Source: Frankia sp. AgB1.9 (GTDB lineage: Bacteria > Actinomycetota > Actinomycetes > Frankiales > Frankiaceae). From it: 64,000 nucleotides of DNA. Made by a program: the position numbers and the translations under genes. Shown here piece by piece: positions 42,349 to 50,544 of this stretch (its first letter is position 1; each line of letters opens with the position of its first letter). The stretch lies in NCBI RefSeq assembly GCF_016786355.1, contig NZ_JADWYX010000034.1, positions 24,574-88,573 of the forward strand. Reading direction: 5' to 3'. The notes beneath the pieces are model-generated. The model saw only the letters and a program-made list of their open reading frames with translations. It was not told the origin of the DNA and made no database searches.

Positions 42349-42984
42349 TCAGAATGTCAGATCGTCCCAGGTGATGGTGACCGGGATGGGGTTGGTGATC
42401 GCGGGCGGGCCGCCGGACTCGTCCTTCATGAGGGTGCCGAGGTGTTTGTAGAGCATGCTGGCATGGTCGAGTGCGTAGCGTTCGATGGTGGTGACGCCGT
42501 CGTTGTCGAGGCGGGTGATCCAGTAGTGCGGAATCCCGGCGCGGGCGTACTCACCGAGCTTGTCGGTGGTGTCCTGAGTTTCCGAGCCGGGCGAGACGAT
42601 CTCGATGACGAGCAGGGCGTGCTCGGCGCGGAGTCGTTCGCCGCGGTCGCGGTCCAGGCAGCGGTAGAGAATGACGTCGGGCCGCCGGTTGAGCAGCGGG
42701 ATGTCGCGAAGCCGCAGATCGACGTCGTTGTTGACCGTGAGGCAGCCGTATCGGCCCGACTTCACCGCGTTCTGGGCGTGCCGCTCCAGCAGGTTGGCAA
42801 GGCGTCGGCCCGCGGTCTGGTGGTCCGGGGTGGGAGCCTCGCAGAAGACGATGTAGCCGTCGACGATCTCGATCGACCGGGCGATCTCCTCCGCGAGTGC
42901 CTCGTACTCGGCGGCCGTCACGCGCGCGGGCTGTGGGCGAAGGGCACGCAACCAGCTGTCCTCCGGCAGGGCCGTTGTCACCAT
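42349..42984 (-). CDS. Uma2-family putative endonuclease
   Basis: A 211-residue protein of the Uma2 family, with a PD-(D/E)XK-like nuclease fold. Conserved parts: EIARSIEIVDGYIVFCEAPT, RRPDVILYRC (catalytic Asp) and HALLVIEIVSPGSETQDTTD with KLGEYARAGIPHYWI (Glu, Lys and Trp positions). Such genes are abundant in Frankia-like actinomycetes and cyanobacteria; biological role unsettled. Start: ATG at 42984 with GGGAGGC upstream; the frame is open to 43104 without a better site. Stands alone. Confidence 0.85.
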   Translation of the reverse strand: MVTTALPEDSWLRALRPQPARVTAAEYEALAEEIARSIEIVDGYIVFCEAPTPDHQTAGRRLANLLERHAQNAVKSGRYGCLTVNNDVDLRLRDIPLLNRRPDVILYRCLDRDRGERLRAEHALLVIEIVSPGSETQDTTDKLGEYARAGIPHYWITRLDNDGVTTIERYALDHASMLYKHLGTLMKDESGGPPAITNPIPVTITWDDLTF

Positions 42985-43206
42985 TGCCTCCCGAGCGGAT
43001 GAGTCGTCACACGTCCAAGACGTCGGCAGGCCGTGACCGCCCGATCTCAGCGTAGATCCCAGGCTCGCGCAGACGTGCATCGCGAGGCAACGCGACCGCG
43101 TCAAAGCCGCCGAAGCCCGGTCTCGGCCTCACCATGATCGCGGTTTCGGCCTTCCGATGGTCGTATCCGGTGCTGTTTCGTAGCCACCAGAGGGCGAAAA
43201 CAGCGA

Positions 43207-44685
43207 TCAAGGTGACCGGCGGACGTTGCCGGTCGCGGCGTTAGGGCCGCTGGAGCGCGAGTGGGAGGAAGAGATCGTCGACACGCCCGCGACGACGAGA
43301 CGATCACTCTCAGCTGGCACCGTCCCGACGCCGGCCGTCGCAACGGTGGTCCAGGCGCCCGGCCCACGCGCGATGGTGGGGAGCACCGCCCTTAGACAGG
43401 CGCCCCTCACGGCGTGACCCGTGGGGTGGTCCGGCACGGTCGCGATCAGCGTGCCGCCGTGCGCGTGCGCGATGTCCCGGGCGATCGCGAGGCCGAGCCC
43501 GCTGCCGCCGCCGTCCCGCGCCCGCGTCTCGTCGAGCCGTGTGAACCGGTCGAACACCGACTCGCGGTGCTCCGCCGGAATGCCCGGGCCGTCGTCGGAG
43601 ACCTGCACGGTCGCGGGCGCCGCCACCCGCACGACCACCGTGGACGCGGCGTGCCGCACGGCGTTGTCGACGAGGTTGCCGACCATCCGGCGCAGGTGGG
43701 AGGCCGATCCGGTCACGACCACGTCGGGGGCGATGTCCAGCGTCACCTGGACGCCCTCTCGCCGGGGTCGCAGTGCCTCCTCGGCGGCCACCTCGCCGAG
43801 GTCGACCTCGTCCACGCGCAGCGGCTCGCCGGCGTCGAGCCTCGCCAGCAGGAGCAGATCGGCGGCCAGGTTCTGGAGCCGGTCCACGTCCGTGAGCGAC
43901 TCCTCGACCAGGCAGGGCGCCTCGCGCTGGCCGAGCTCCAGGCGGGTCCGCAGGATGGCCAGCGGGCTGCGCAGCTCGTGCGCCGCGTCCGCGACGAACC
44001 GCTTGTGCCGCTCGACCGCCTGCTGCAGCCGGTCGAGCGTCACGTTCATCGTCCGTGCCAGCCGGGCGATCTCGTCGCCCGAGTGGGGCACCGGAACCCG
44101 CCGGTGCAGGTCGGTGGCCGTGATGTCGGCGAACGTCGCGCGGATCGCCGAGACCGGGGCGAGCGCCCGCCCGGTCAGCAGCCAGGTCAGCCCGGCGACG
44201 AGCAGCAGCAGGACGGGTAGGCCCGCGAGCAGCAGCTCGCGCAGCATCGCCAGCGCCGCGTGCGCCGGGTCGAGCGAGACGCGGGCGGACACGGTCACGG
44301 GACCGGCCGCGGTGGCCACCTGGCGCTGGGCGGTTGCGTAGCCGGAGCCCCAGGCCTGCCCGGCCGCGACGGCGCCGGCCCCGGATCCGATGCTCGGCGA
44401 CCCGGTCTGGCCGGCGACCTCGATACTGGCCGCGCTGATGACCTTCACGTCGGGGTCGGGCCCGACCATGTTGGTGACGACCAGCGCGGGCCGACCGGGC
44501 TGTTGGCCTTCGGCGCCCTGGATGAGGACGGCGGCGGCCTCGTCCGCCCGCCGTGCCGCTTCCTGGCTCGCGCCCGACACGAGGCTTCCCCGCAGGACCA
44601 GAACGAGCACCAGACCCGCGGTGCCCAGGGCCAGCGCGACCGTCACCGTCGCCACCACCGTCGCGCGCAGCCGTACGGACCGCAT
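43207..44685 (-). CDS. Sensor histidine kinase
   Basis: A 492-residue membrane kinase. Two transmembrane helices (about 12-33 and 150-170) flank an Ala/Gly-rich extracytoplasmic domain. HAMP follows (about 170-220: APVSAIRATFADITATDLHR). The phosphoacceptor His236 lies in FVADAAHELRSPLAILRTRL. The ATPase boxes are N (LVDNAVRHA), G1 (VSDDGPGIP), F (FDRFTRLD) and G2 (GGGSGLGLAIA). The last 60 residues form an unusual Ser/Thr-rich tail. The start codon overlaps the response-regulator stop (ATGA). It works with that regulator; the stimulus is unknown. Confidence 0.93.
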   Translation of the reverse strand: MRSVRLRATVVATVTVALALGTAGLVLVLVLRGSLVSGASQEAARRADEAAAVLIQGAEGQQPGRPALVVTNMVGPDPDVKVISAASIEVAGQTGSPSIGSGAGAVAAGQAWGSGYATAQRQVATAAGPVTVSARVSLDPAHAALAMLRELLLAGLPVLLLLVAGLTWLLTGRALAPVSAIRATFADITATDLHRRVPVPHSGDEIARLARTMNVTLDRLQQAVERHKRFVADAAHELRSPLAILRTRLELGQREAPCLVEESLTDVDRLQNLAADLLLLARLDAGEPLRVDEVDLGEVAAEEALRPRREGVQVTLDIAPDVVVTGSASHLRRMVGNLVDNAVRHAASTVVVRVAAPATVQVSDDGPGIPAEHRESVFDRFTRLDETRARDGGGSGLGLAIARDIAHAHGGTLIATVPDHPTGHAVRGACLRAVLPTIARGPGAWTTVATAGVGTVPAESDRLVVAGVSTISSSHSRSSGPNAATGNVRRSP

Positions 44686-45359
44686 CAGCACGCTCCATCC
44701 AGTCGGTAACCCGCTCCTCGCACCGTGACCAGGCTCGCCCGGCCGAACGGGGCGTCGATCTTGCGGCGCAGCGCGCTGATGTAGACCTCGACGATGCTCG
44801 GGTCGCCGTCATAGGCGAAATCCCAGGCCTGTTCGAGTAGCTCGGCCTTCGAGACCACCTCGCCCACCCGCCGCGCGAGCGCGTGCAGGACGGCGAACTC
44901 CTTCGGGGTGAGCGCGATCTCCGTCTCGCCGCGACGGCAGCGCAGGCCGGCCGGGTCCACCGACAGGTCGCCGGCGGTCAGGACGACCGGTCGCTCCCGC
45001 CCACCGCGGCGGATCAGCGCCCGCAGCCGGGCCAGCAGCACCACGTAGGAGAACGGCTTGGAGAGGAAGTCGTCCGCGCCGGTGTCCAGCGCCTCCGCCT
45101 CGTCGTACTCCCCGTCCTTCGCGGTCAGCATCATGATCGGCGTCCAGTTGCCGTCCTCCCGCAGTCGGCGGCACACGCCGTAGCCGTTGAGCAGGGGCAG
45201 CATCACGTCGAGCACGATCGCGTCGTACCGGTGCTCGGTCGCCATCCACAGGCCCTCCTGCCCGTTGTGCGCGACATCGACCGCGAATCCCTCCCCGGCC
45301 AGCCCGCCGCGCAGCAGTCCGGCCAGCCGCTCTTCGTCCTCCACCAGCAGCACTCGCAT
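44685..45359 (-). CDS. OmpR-family response regulator
   Basis: A 224-residue regulator. Receiver domain 1-115 with acidic pocket in LLVEDEE, phosphorylation site Asp51 in IVLDVMLP, Thr in LTAKD and Lys in DFLSKPFSY. The winged-helix domain (about 128-222) has EIALTPKEFAVLHALARRVG and SIVEVYISALRRKIDAPFGR with VTVRGAGYRL. First gene of the two-component operon, divergent from a gene for a secreted repeat protein. CTTCAG/CTGAAG repeats in the gap are candidate binding sites. Confidence 0.94.
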   Translation of the reverse strand: MRVLLVEDEERLAGLLRGGLAGEGFAVDVAHNGQEGLWMATEHRYDAIVLDVMLPLLNGYGVCRRLREDGNWTPIMMLTAKDGEYDEAEALDTGADDFLSKPFSYVVLLARLRALIRRGGRERPVVLTAGDLSVDPAGLRCRRGETEIALTPKEFAVLHALARRVGEVVSKAELLEQAWDFAYDGDPSIVEVYISALRRKIDAPFGRASLVTVRGAGYRLDGAC

Positions 45360-45393
45360 GACTACAGGGTGACGGATGCGACCTAAGGGCTAC

Positions 45394-45419
45394 CTGAAGA
45401 TCACTTCAGCTGGCTTCAG
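45394..45419. promoter_or_regulatory. Candidate response-regulator site: CTGAAG/CTTCAG repeats
   Basis: CTGAAG at 45394-45399, CTTCAG at 45404-45409 and CTTCAG at 45414-45419. The first two form an inverted repeat; the last two a direct repeat spaced exactly ten bases apart, as OmpR-type regulators often prefer. Located between the divergent regulator and repeat-protein genes. Confidence 0.55.
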
Positions 45420-45502
45420 GAGTGCCTCAGCCGCCGCACGGGAGTCTGGCCCCGGCCCCAACCAATGGGCCACCGAGAAAATCGAGAAAGAGGAGGTGCA
45501 CG

Positions 45503-46102
45503 ATGCGAATCCGCCGGATCGTCCTCGTCAGCGCGATCACCCTCGGGCTGGCCGGCTCGGGCGCCGCGGCCGCCAACGCCAGCGGCAACCAGCCAGGCTC
45601 CGGGGCCCCCTCGGGCCAGCCGTCGACCTGCCCCGCCCCACCGGAGGGCGCGGGCCTCGACAACGTCCAGGTGAAGGACGGCAAGGTCTACTTCAACGGA
45701 AAGCTGGTCGGCACGGCCAAGCCAGGCGAGCCGGTGGCGGTGAAGGACGGCAAGGTCTACACCGGCGCGGCCGCCGAGGCGCTGCCCAAGCCGCCTGGTG
45801 CCGAGGACTTCCAGGTGAAGGACGGCAAGATCTACCACAACGGGAAGGTGGTCGGTGAGGCCAAGCCGGGCACCCCGGTGGTGGTGCGGGACGGCCAGGT
45901 CGTCACCGGCGGGGCCGCCGAGGCACTGCCGAAGCCGGCGGATGCCGACGGGCCGCACCTGATCAGCGTGTTCGGTAGCGCCGGCCCCGGCGACAAGGGC
46001 CCCGGTGGCAAGGTCCTCGGTGGCACCGTCCTCGGCGACAAGGGCCCCGGCGACAAGGGCCTCGTCTGCGCGATCGAAGGCGTCCAGGCAAGCCAGGACT
46101 AG
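45503..46102 (+). CDS. Secreted protein with two 48-residue repeats
   Basis: A 199-residue exported protein. The signal peptide ends near AAAANASG. Two nearly identical 48-residue units occupy residues 57-104 and 105-152. Each contains VKDGKVY-like sequence twice (24-residue sub-units), with NGKLVGTAKPGEP and AAAEALPKP. A Gly/Lys/Asp-rich stretch with repeated GDKGPGG follows, then one cysteine pair is possible (TCPAPP and VCAIEG). No family recognised; the repeats resemble small beta-hairpin modules. Start: ATG at 45503 with AGGAGG upstream. Divergent from the two-component system, so it is its likely target. Confidence 0.75.
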   Translation: MRIRRIVLVSAITLGLAGSGAAAANASGNQPGSGAPSGQPSTCPAPPEGAGLDNVQVKDGKVYFNGKLVGTAKPGEPVAVKDGKVYTGAAAEALPKPPGAEDFQVKDGKIYHNGKVVGEAKPGTPVVVRDGQVVTGGAAEALPKPADADGPHLISVFGSAGPGDKGPGGKVLGGTVLGDKGPGDKGLVCAIEGVQASQD

Positions 46103-46131
46103 CCGCGCGAAACCCGTTTGGCCGCGCGCGC

Positions 46132-46165
46132 GGAGCCGTGCCCCGCTGGTGACGGGCGCGGTTCC
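46132..46165. terminator. Hairpin between convergent repeat-protein and LuxR genes
   Basis: GGAGCCGTGCCC (46132-46143) pairs with GGGCGCGGTTCC (46154-46165) with two wobble pairs and a 10-base loop, in the gap between two convergent stop codons. Confidence 0.55.
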
Positions 46166-46205
46166 GCGCCGCGTTCGCGACACCTTGGTTCCTCGGGTCG
46201 CGACG

Positions 46206-49019
46206 TCATGATCGACGTCGTTCGCGCCACTGCGCGAGTTCGACGCGGTTGGCGCAGCCGGTCTTGGCGAGGATTCGGCGCATATGGCTCTCGACGGTCC
46301 GTTCGGACAGCACCAGCGCACGGGCGATGTCCCGGTTGGACATCGCCTGCGCGACCAGCGCCAGGACCTCGTTCTCGCGGTCGGAGAGCGGATCGGTGGC
46401 GCGTGCCAGCGCGGCGGCGTCGGCGATCAGAGCGTCGGCCGCCCGGAGGGGTCCCGGCAGGTCGAGTCGGCGTGCGTCGGCGGCGGACTGCCGGGCCAGC
46501 TCGGCGGCTGGCCGGATCGCTCCGGTGGCGGTGAGGGCGCGCGCCAGGGCCAGGCGACCGTGGACCACGAACGGACGCGCACCCAGTCGGGTGTCGACCC
46601 GGATTCCGTCTTCAAGGAGCGGGATCGCCGCGTCCGGCCGGCCGGCACCGAGTTCCAGCTGGCCGAGCACGCGCGCGGTGGCGCCGTAGTAGAACACCGA
46701 CCCCGCGCCGACCGCCGGCGCGGTGGTGAGCGTGGCCGTCATCCAGTCACGGACCTTGACGCAGCCGGCGCCGTCGCCGAACTCGGTTGCCAGGAACGCC
46801 AGGTAGGTCAGGGACGCGGCGTCCTGCGCGGTGCGGGCGGCGAGCAGCGCCGGCAGCAGCGGCTCGTAGAGCTCGAAGGACTCGGCGCCGCGACCCGCGA
46901 GGTACAGCGCCGCGGCGAGGAGCGCGCGGGCGACCGGCGGGAGGCTGTGGACGTCGGCGAGGTGCAGTTCCCAACCGGCGGCGAGGTCGGTCCGGTCGCC
47001 GCGCACCATGGCCAGGCCCACAGTCTGGCCGAGATGGATGTAGTGGGCTGAGGTGTCGTGCCAGGTGACGGCCAGCTCGAAGGCCTCGCCTCCCAGCCGG
47101 CGGCAGCCGTCGAAGTCCCCGGCGAGAGCGGCGAAGGAGGCCTGGCGGCGCAGCAGGTGCCAGCGCACCAACGGAAGCCCGGTCTGCGCGGCGAGGGCCC
47201 GCATCGCCTCCACCTCGACGCGCGCCGCGGCCAGGTCCGCCCGGTGGACCGCGCAGTCGGACCGCCAGGCGTGCGCCCACAGGCGGGCGAGTGGGCGTTC
47301 GGTCGGACCGGCGAGTTCGATGGCCCGGCCACCGAGCGCGTACACCTCGCCCTCCTGCTCGGGCCGCCAGGCGACCATCACCCGGGCGTGGATCGCGTCC
47401 AGCTCGGCGTCGGTGTCACCGGTGGCCTCAGCCTCGACCAGGGCCTGCGCCGACCATCGGGCCGCCTCGTCCACGTGGCCGAGCTCGATCAGCGCACAGG
47501 CCAGTGCGGCCTGGATCCGGGAACGCAGCACCGCGGTGCCCGTGGCGCCGACGGCGAGGGCGCGGCGGCAGAGGGCCTCGACCTGGGCGTTGGTGTCGGG
47601 ATGGCCGATGCCCTGCACGGTGATCGCGGCGCGGGCCACCACCTCGGCCCGGCCGGACCGTTCTCCGCGGGTGGCCGCGCGTTCGCAGCTGGCGAGAGCA
47701 GCTGTGATGTGGCCGCCGAGGTACTGCGCGCGGGCCAGGTCAAGCAGCACCTCGGTGGTGTCGACGCCGCAGTCCGCCGGTGCCCGGTCGGCCGCGTCGA
47801 GGGCGGATTCCAGGTATGACGCCGCTTCGTCGTAGGCGCCCGCAGCCCGGGCGGCGTCGGCGGCCCGCACGGCCCAGCCGGCGGCCCGGCTCGGCTCGTC
47901 GGCACGGGCCCAGTGCCGGGCGACGGCACCGGCCCACTCGTCGCGGCCACGGGCGAGGGGCTCCAGCAGTTCCGCGGCCGAGCGGTGGAGCGTGAGCCGG
48001 CGCTGCGGGGCGAGCGAGGCGTAGACGGCATCGTGGACCAGCGAGTGCGCGAACCTGACCGGTGCGCCGGCGACCGGTGCCACCTCTACCAGGCCGGTCG
48101 GCACGGCTGGGAGCAGCCGTTGCGCTGCGACACCGGCATCGACCCCGATCAGGCCGCCGAGCAGGCCCGGGTCGGCCTCGGCGCCGAGCACGCTGAGCGC
48201 CTCCACGGCGTCGGCCGCGACCGGCCCGGCCGAGCACATCGCGGCCGTGACGAGGCCGCGGAACTCGGCTGCCTCGCCGACCGTGGCCGCCCAACCGCCG
48301 TCGCCGCGCAGCGGCCCGGCCGCGACCCGACTGAGCGTGCGCAGGTAGAGGGGGTTGCCGCCGGACAGTTCGACGGCCTTGCGCACCGCGCGTGGATCGG
48401 CCAGCGCCACCGCCGACGCCAGGTAGGCACCGGCCTCGGCGGGCGCCAGCGGCCCGAGGTGCACGTCGTCGGTGGCACCGTGTCGCGGTAGCGCGTCCAA
48501 CGCGCCGGCGAGCGCGCTCCGGTGGGCGCCGACCACGAGAACCGGCAGGCGCCGCACCTCGGTGGCGATGCGGGCGAGCAGCCGTAGCGTCGCCCGGTCG
48601 GCCCAGTGCAGGTCGTCCAGGACGATCACCAGCCCGGCCGTCGCGGCCGTCGCTAGCGCGTCGATGACCTGGGTGTCGGCGGTGAAGGTGGTCGCTGCCG
48701 CGTCCTGAGCGCTGCCGTGCTCCCGTTGCGCGTCACCCGCGACAACCGCTGACAGCGCGTCACGGGGCCCGGGCAGGCCGCGAAGCGCACGGGTCCACGG
48801 CCAAAGCGCCGGCGCACCCAGGTCCGCGACCGCGCTGCCCCACCCGACCGGCGTCGCGGCGGCCTCGGCCACGAGTTCCTCGATCAGCCGGGTCTTGCCG
48901 ATGCCCGCCGGGCCGCTGACCATGACCACACCGCCGGATCCGGCCCGAGCATCGGCCAGCCGCCGACGCAGCAGGGCGAGTTCGTCCTGCCGCCCGACGA
49001 ATCGGTCATCGGCTGCCAC
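46206..49019 (-). CDS. Large ATP-binding LuxR-family regulator
   Basis: A 937-residue regulator of the LAL/MalT-like type. AAA ATPase at the N-terminus: Walker A GPAGIGKT (36-43), Walker B region LVIVLDDLHWADRATLRLLA. A long middle of TPR-like helices follows (about 330-860). The C-terminal LuxR helix-turn-helix (about 870-935) contains LSDRENEVLALVAQAMSNRD and ALVLSERTVESHMRRILAKT. Such proteins activate secondary-metabolite or catabolic operons. Start: GTG at 49019. It diverges from the ATP-grasp / MAPEG / MFS operon, which it may control. Inducer unknown. Confidence 0.93.
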   Translation of the reverse strand: MAADDRFVGRQDELALLRRRLADARAGSGGVVMVSGPAGIGKTRLIEELVAEAAATPVGWGSAVADLGAPALWPWTRALRGLPGPRDALSAVVAGDAQREHGSAQDAAATTFTADTQVIDALATAATAGLVIVLDDLHWADRATLRLLARIATEVRRLPVLVVGAHRSALAGALDALPRHGATDDVHLGPLAPAEAGAYLASAVALADPRAVRKAVELSGGNPLYLRTLSRVAAGPLRGDGGWAATVGEAAEFRGLVTAAMCSAGPVAADAVEALSVLGAEADPGLLGGLIGVDAGVAAQRLLPAVPTGLVEVAPVAGAPVRFAHSLVHDAVYASLAPQRRLTLHRSAAELLEPLARGRDEWAGAVARHWARADEPSRAAGWAVRAADAARAAGAYDEAASYLESALDAADRAPADCGVDTTEVLLDLARAQYLGGHITAALASCERAATRGERSGRAEVVARAAITVQGIGHPDTNAQVEALCRRALAVGATGTAVLRSRIQAALACALIELGHVDEAARWSAQALVEAEATGDTDAELDAIHARVMVAWRPEQEGEVYALGGRAIELAGPTERPLARLWAHAWRSDCAVHRADLAAARVEVEAMRALAAQTGLPLVRWHLLRRQASFAALAGDFDGCRRLGGEAFELAVTWHDTSAHYIHLGQTVGLAMVRGDRTDLAAGWELHLADVHSLPPVARALLAAALYLAGRGAESFELYEPLLPALLAARTAQDAASLTYLAFLATEFGDGAGCVKVRDWMTATLTTAPAVGAGSVFYYGATARVLGQLELGAGRPDAAIPLLEDGIRVDTRLGARPFVVHGRLALARALTATGAIRPAAELARQSAADARRLDLPGPLRAADALIADAAALARATDPLSDRENEVLALVAQAMSNRDIARALVLSERTVESHMRRILAKTGCANRVELAQWRERRRS

Positions 49020-49177
49020 CAGGGCATTATCGCGGGTGCCAACTCGTCACGAGTGCTTCTCCTCCGGCGTCGGGTGCGGCCGGATTGCGTGCCCTGGTTG
49101 CGTGCTGGCACGGATGTGACCAGGGGCGGGCGACGCGATCGTGGGCCCGTGACCACAACGCATCGCGTACCCGTTCC

Positions 49178-50149
49178 ATGAAGATCGCATTCGTAGCGGA
49201 CCCGCTGGAGTCGCTGGACGCCACGGTCGACACCACGGTCGGCCTGATGCACGCCGCGCAGGACCGCGGCGCCGAGGTGTGGGCCACCGAGGCCGTCCGC
49301 CTGGAGGCGGTCAACGGCCGGGCCCGGGCCCAGGCCCGCCGGGTGCGGCTCGCGCCGACCCACCCGGCCGGTGGCTGCCGCTGGGCCGTGGCCGACGCCT
49401 GGTTCACCGCGTCGGCGCCGACCATCGTGTGGCTCGACGACATGGACGCCCTGTTCATGCGCACCGAACCGCCGCTGGACGCGACCTACATCACCGCGAC
49501 GCTGATCCTCGACCTGCTGGTGCCCGCCCGTACGGCCCTCGTCAATGACCCTCGCGGGCTGCGCGCCTGCAGCGAGCATCTTCTGACGCTGCATTTCGAC
49601 GACCTGATACCGCCAACCGTCGTCACCGCCGATGGCGACACCATCCGTGACTTCCTGACGCAGCACGGCACAGCGGTGATGAAACCCGTCGACGGCTTCG
49701 GCGGCCGCGGAGTCCTCCGACTGGACCGGCACGACCCCAATCTCGCCTCACTCCTCGAACTCGCCACGGCCGGTGGAACTCGCGCCGTCATGGTGCAGCG
49801 GTTCCTGCGTGAGGTCGCCGCCGGGAACAAGCGCGTCTTCGTCTTCGCCGGCGAGCCGGTAGGCGCCGTCTACCGGTACCCGGCTGCCGGCGACTTCCGG
49901 ATCGGTGACGCGACCGCGGAGGCGCCGATCACGAAACGCGACCGCGAGATCTGCGCGCGGCTCGCCCCATTGCTGCGTGCCAACGGCATCCACCTCGCCG
50001 GGCTCGACGTCATCGGCCCCCACCTCATCGAAGTCAACGTGACCAGCGTGGGCGCGTTGCGCAAGGCCGACGCCCTGCTCGGCTGGACCCTCTGCGCGGA
50101 CCTTCTGGACAGTGTCCTGCCCGCGCCGACCCTGGAGAGAAGCGCATGA
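49178..50149 (+). CDS. GshB-like ATP-grasp ligase (glutathione synthetase family)
   Basis: A 323-residue ATP-grasp enzyme. The N-terminus MKIAFVADPLESLDATVDTT matches the substrate domain of bacterial glutathione synthetase (GshB). The ATP-grasp part contains GTAVMKPVDGFGGRGVLRLD, MVQRFLREVAAGNKRVFVFA, GEPVGAVYRYPAAGDFRI and LDVIGPHLIEVNVTS. GshB joins glycine to gamma-glutamylcysteine. The usual INVTSPTG end reads VNVTSVGALRKAD, so the substrate may differ. Start: ATG at 49178. It overlaps the MAPEG gene by ATGA. No gamma-glutamylcysteine ligase is present in the window. Confidence 0.85.
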   Translation: MKIAFVADPLESLDATVDTTVGLMHAAQDRGAEVWATEAVRLEAVNGRARAQARRVRLAPTHPAGGCRWAVADAWFTASAPTIVWLDDMDALFMRTEPPLDATYITATLILDLLVPARTALVNDPRGLRACSEHLLTLHFDDLIPPTVVTADGDTIRDFLTQHGTAVMKPVDGFGGRGVLRLDRHDPNLASLLELATAGGTRAVMVQRFLREVAAGNKRVFVFAGEPVGAVYRYPAAGDFRIGDATAEAPITKRDREICARLAPLLRANGIHLAGLDVIGPHLIEVNVTSVGALRKADALLGWTLCADLLDSVLPAPTLERSA

Positions 50150-50544
50150 CCATCGCCATCAGCTGCGCCGCCATTCTCGGCGCGCTCGTCTTCGGCCTCG
50201 GCTTCAACGTGTCGCGCCTGCGCGGGATCGTCGGCAAGGCCGGCGGCGCCCAGCAGCCGACCGATCCCACCGACCGGCTGTTCGTCGCGGTCCGCGCGCA
50301 CGGCAACGCGGCCGAGTACGTCCCGACGCTCATGGTCCTGTTCCTGCTCGTGGGGGCACGCAGCCCAGCCGCCGTGGCGATCCCGCTGATCATCGGCGCC
50401 ACCGCCGCCCGACTCGCTCACGTGTTCGGCATGCTGACCACGCCGAACTGGTCGATCCCGACCCGGTCCCGGCTGGTCGGCGCCCTGGGCACCTACCTGT
50501 TCGGCGTGGCCCTCGCGGTCGCCGCCGCGGTGACGTTGCTGTGA
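50146..50544 (+). CDS. MAPEG-family membrane protein
   Basis: A 132-residue four-helix membrane protein of the MAPEG family (microsomal glutathione transferase and eicosanoid enzymes). The diagnostic segment RAHGNAAEYVPTLMVLFLL lies between helices 1 and 2; helices at about 3-22, 58-78, 83-100 and 112-131. Members conjugate or bind glutathione in the membrane. Being translationally coupled to a GshB-like gene strongly suggests a glutathione-like thiol substrate. The stop overlaps the MFS start (GTGA), giving a three-gene operon. Confidence 0.88.
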   Translation: MTIAISCAAILGALVFGLGFNVSRLRGIVGKAGGAQQPTDPTDRLFVAVRAHGNAAEYVPTLMVLFLLVGARSPAAVAIPLIIGATAARLAHVFGMLTTPNWSIPTRSRLVGALGTYLFGVALAVAAAVTLL

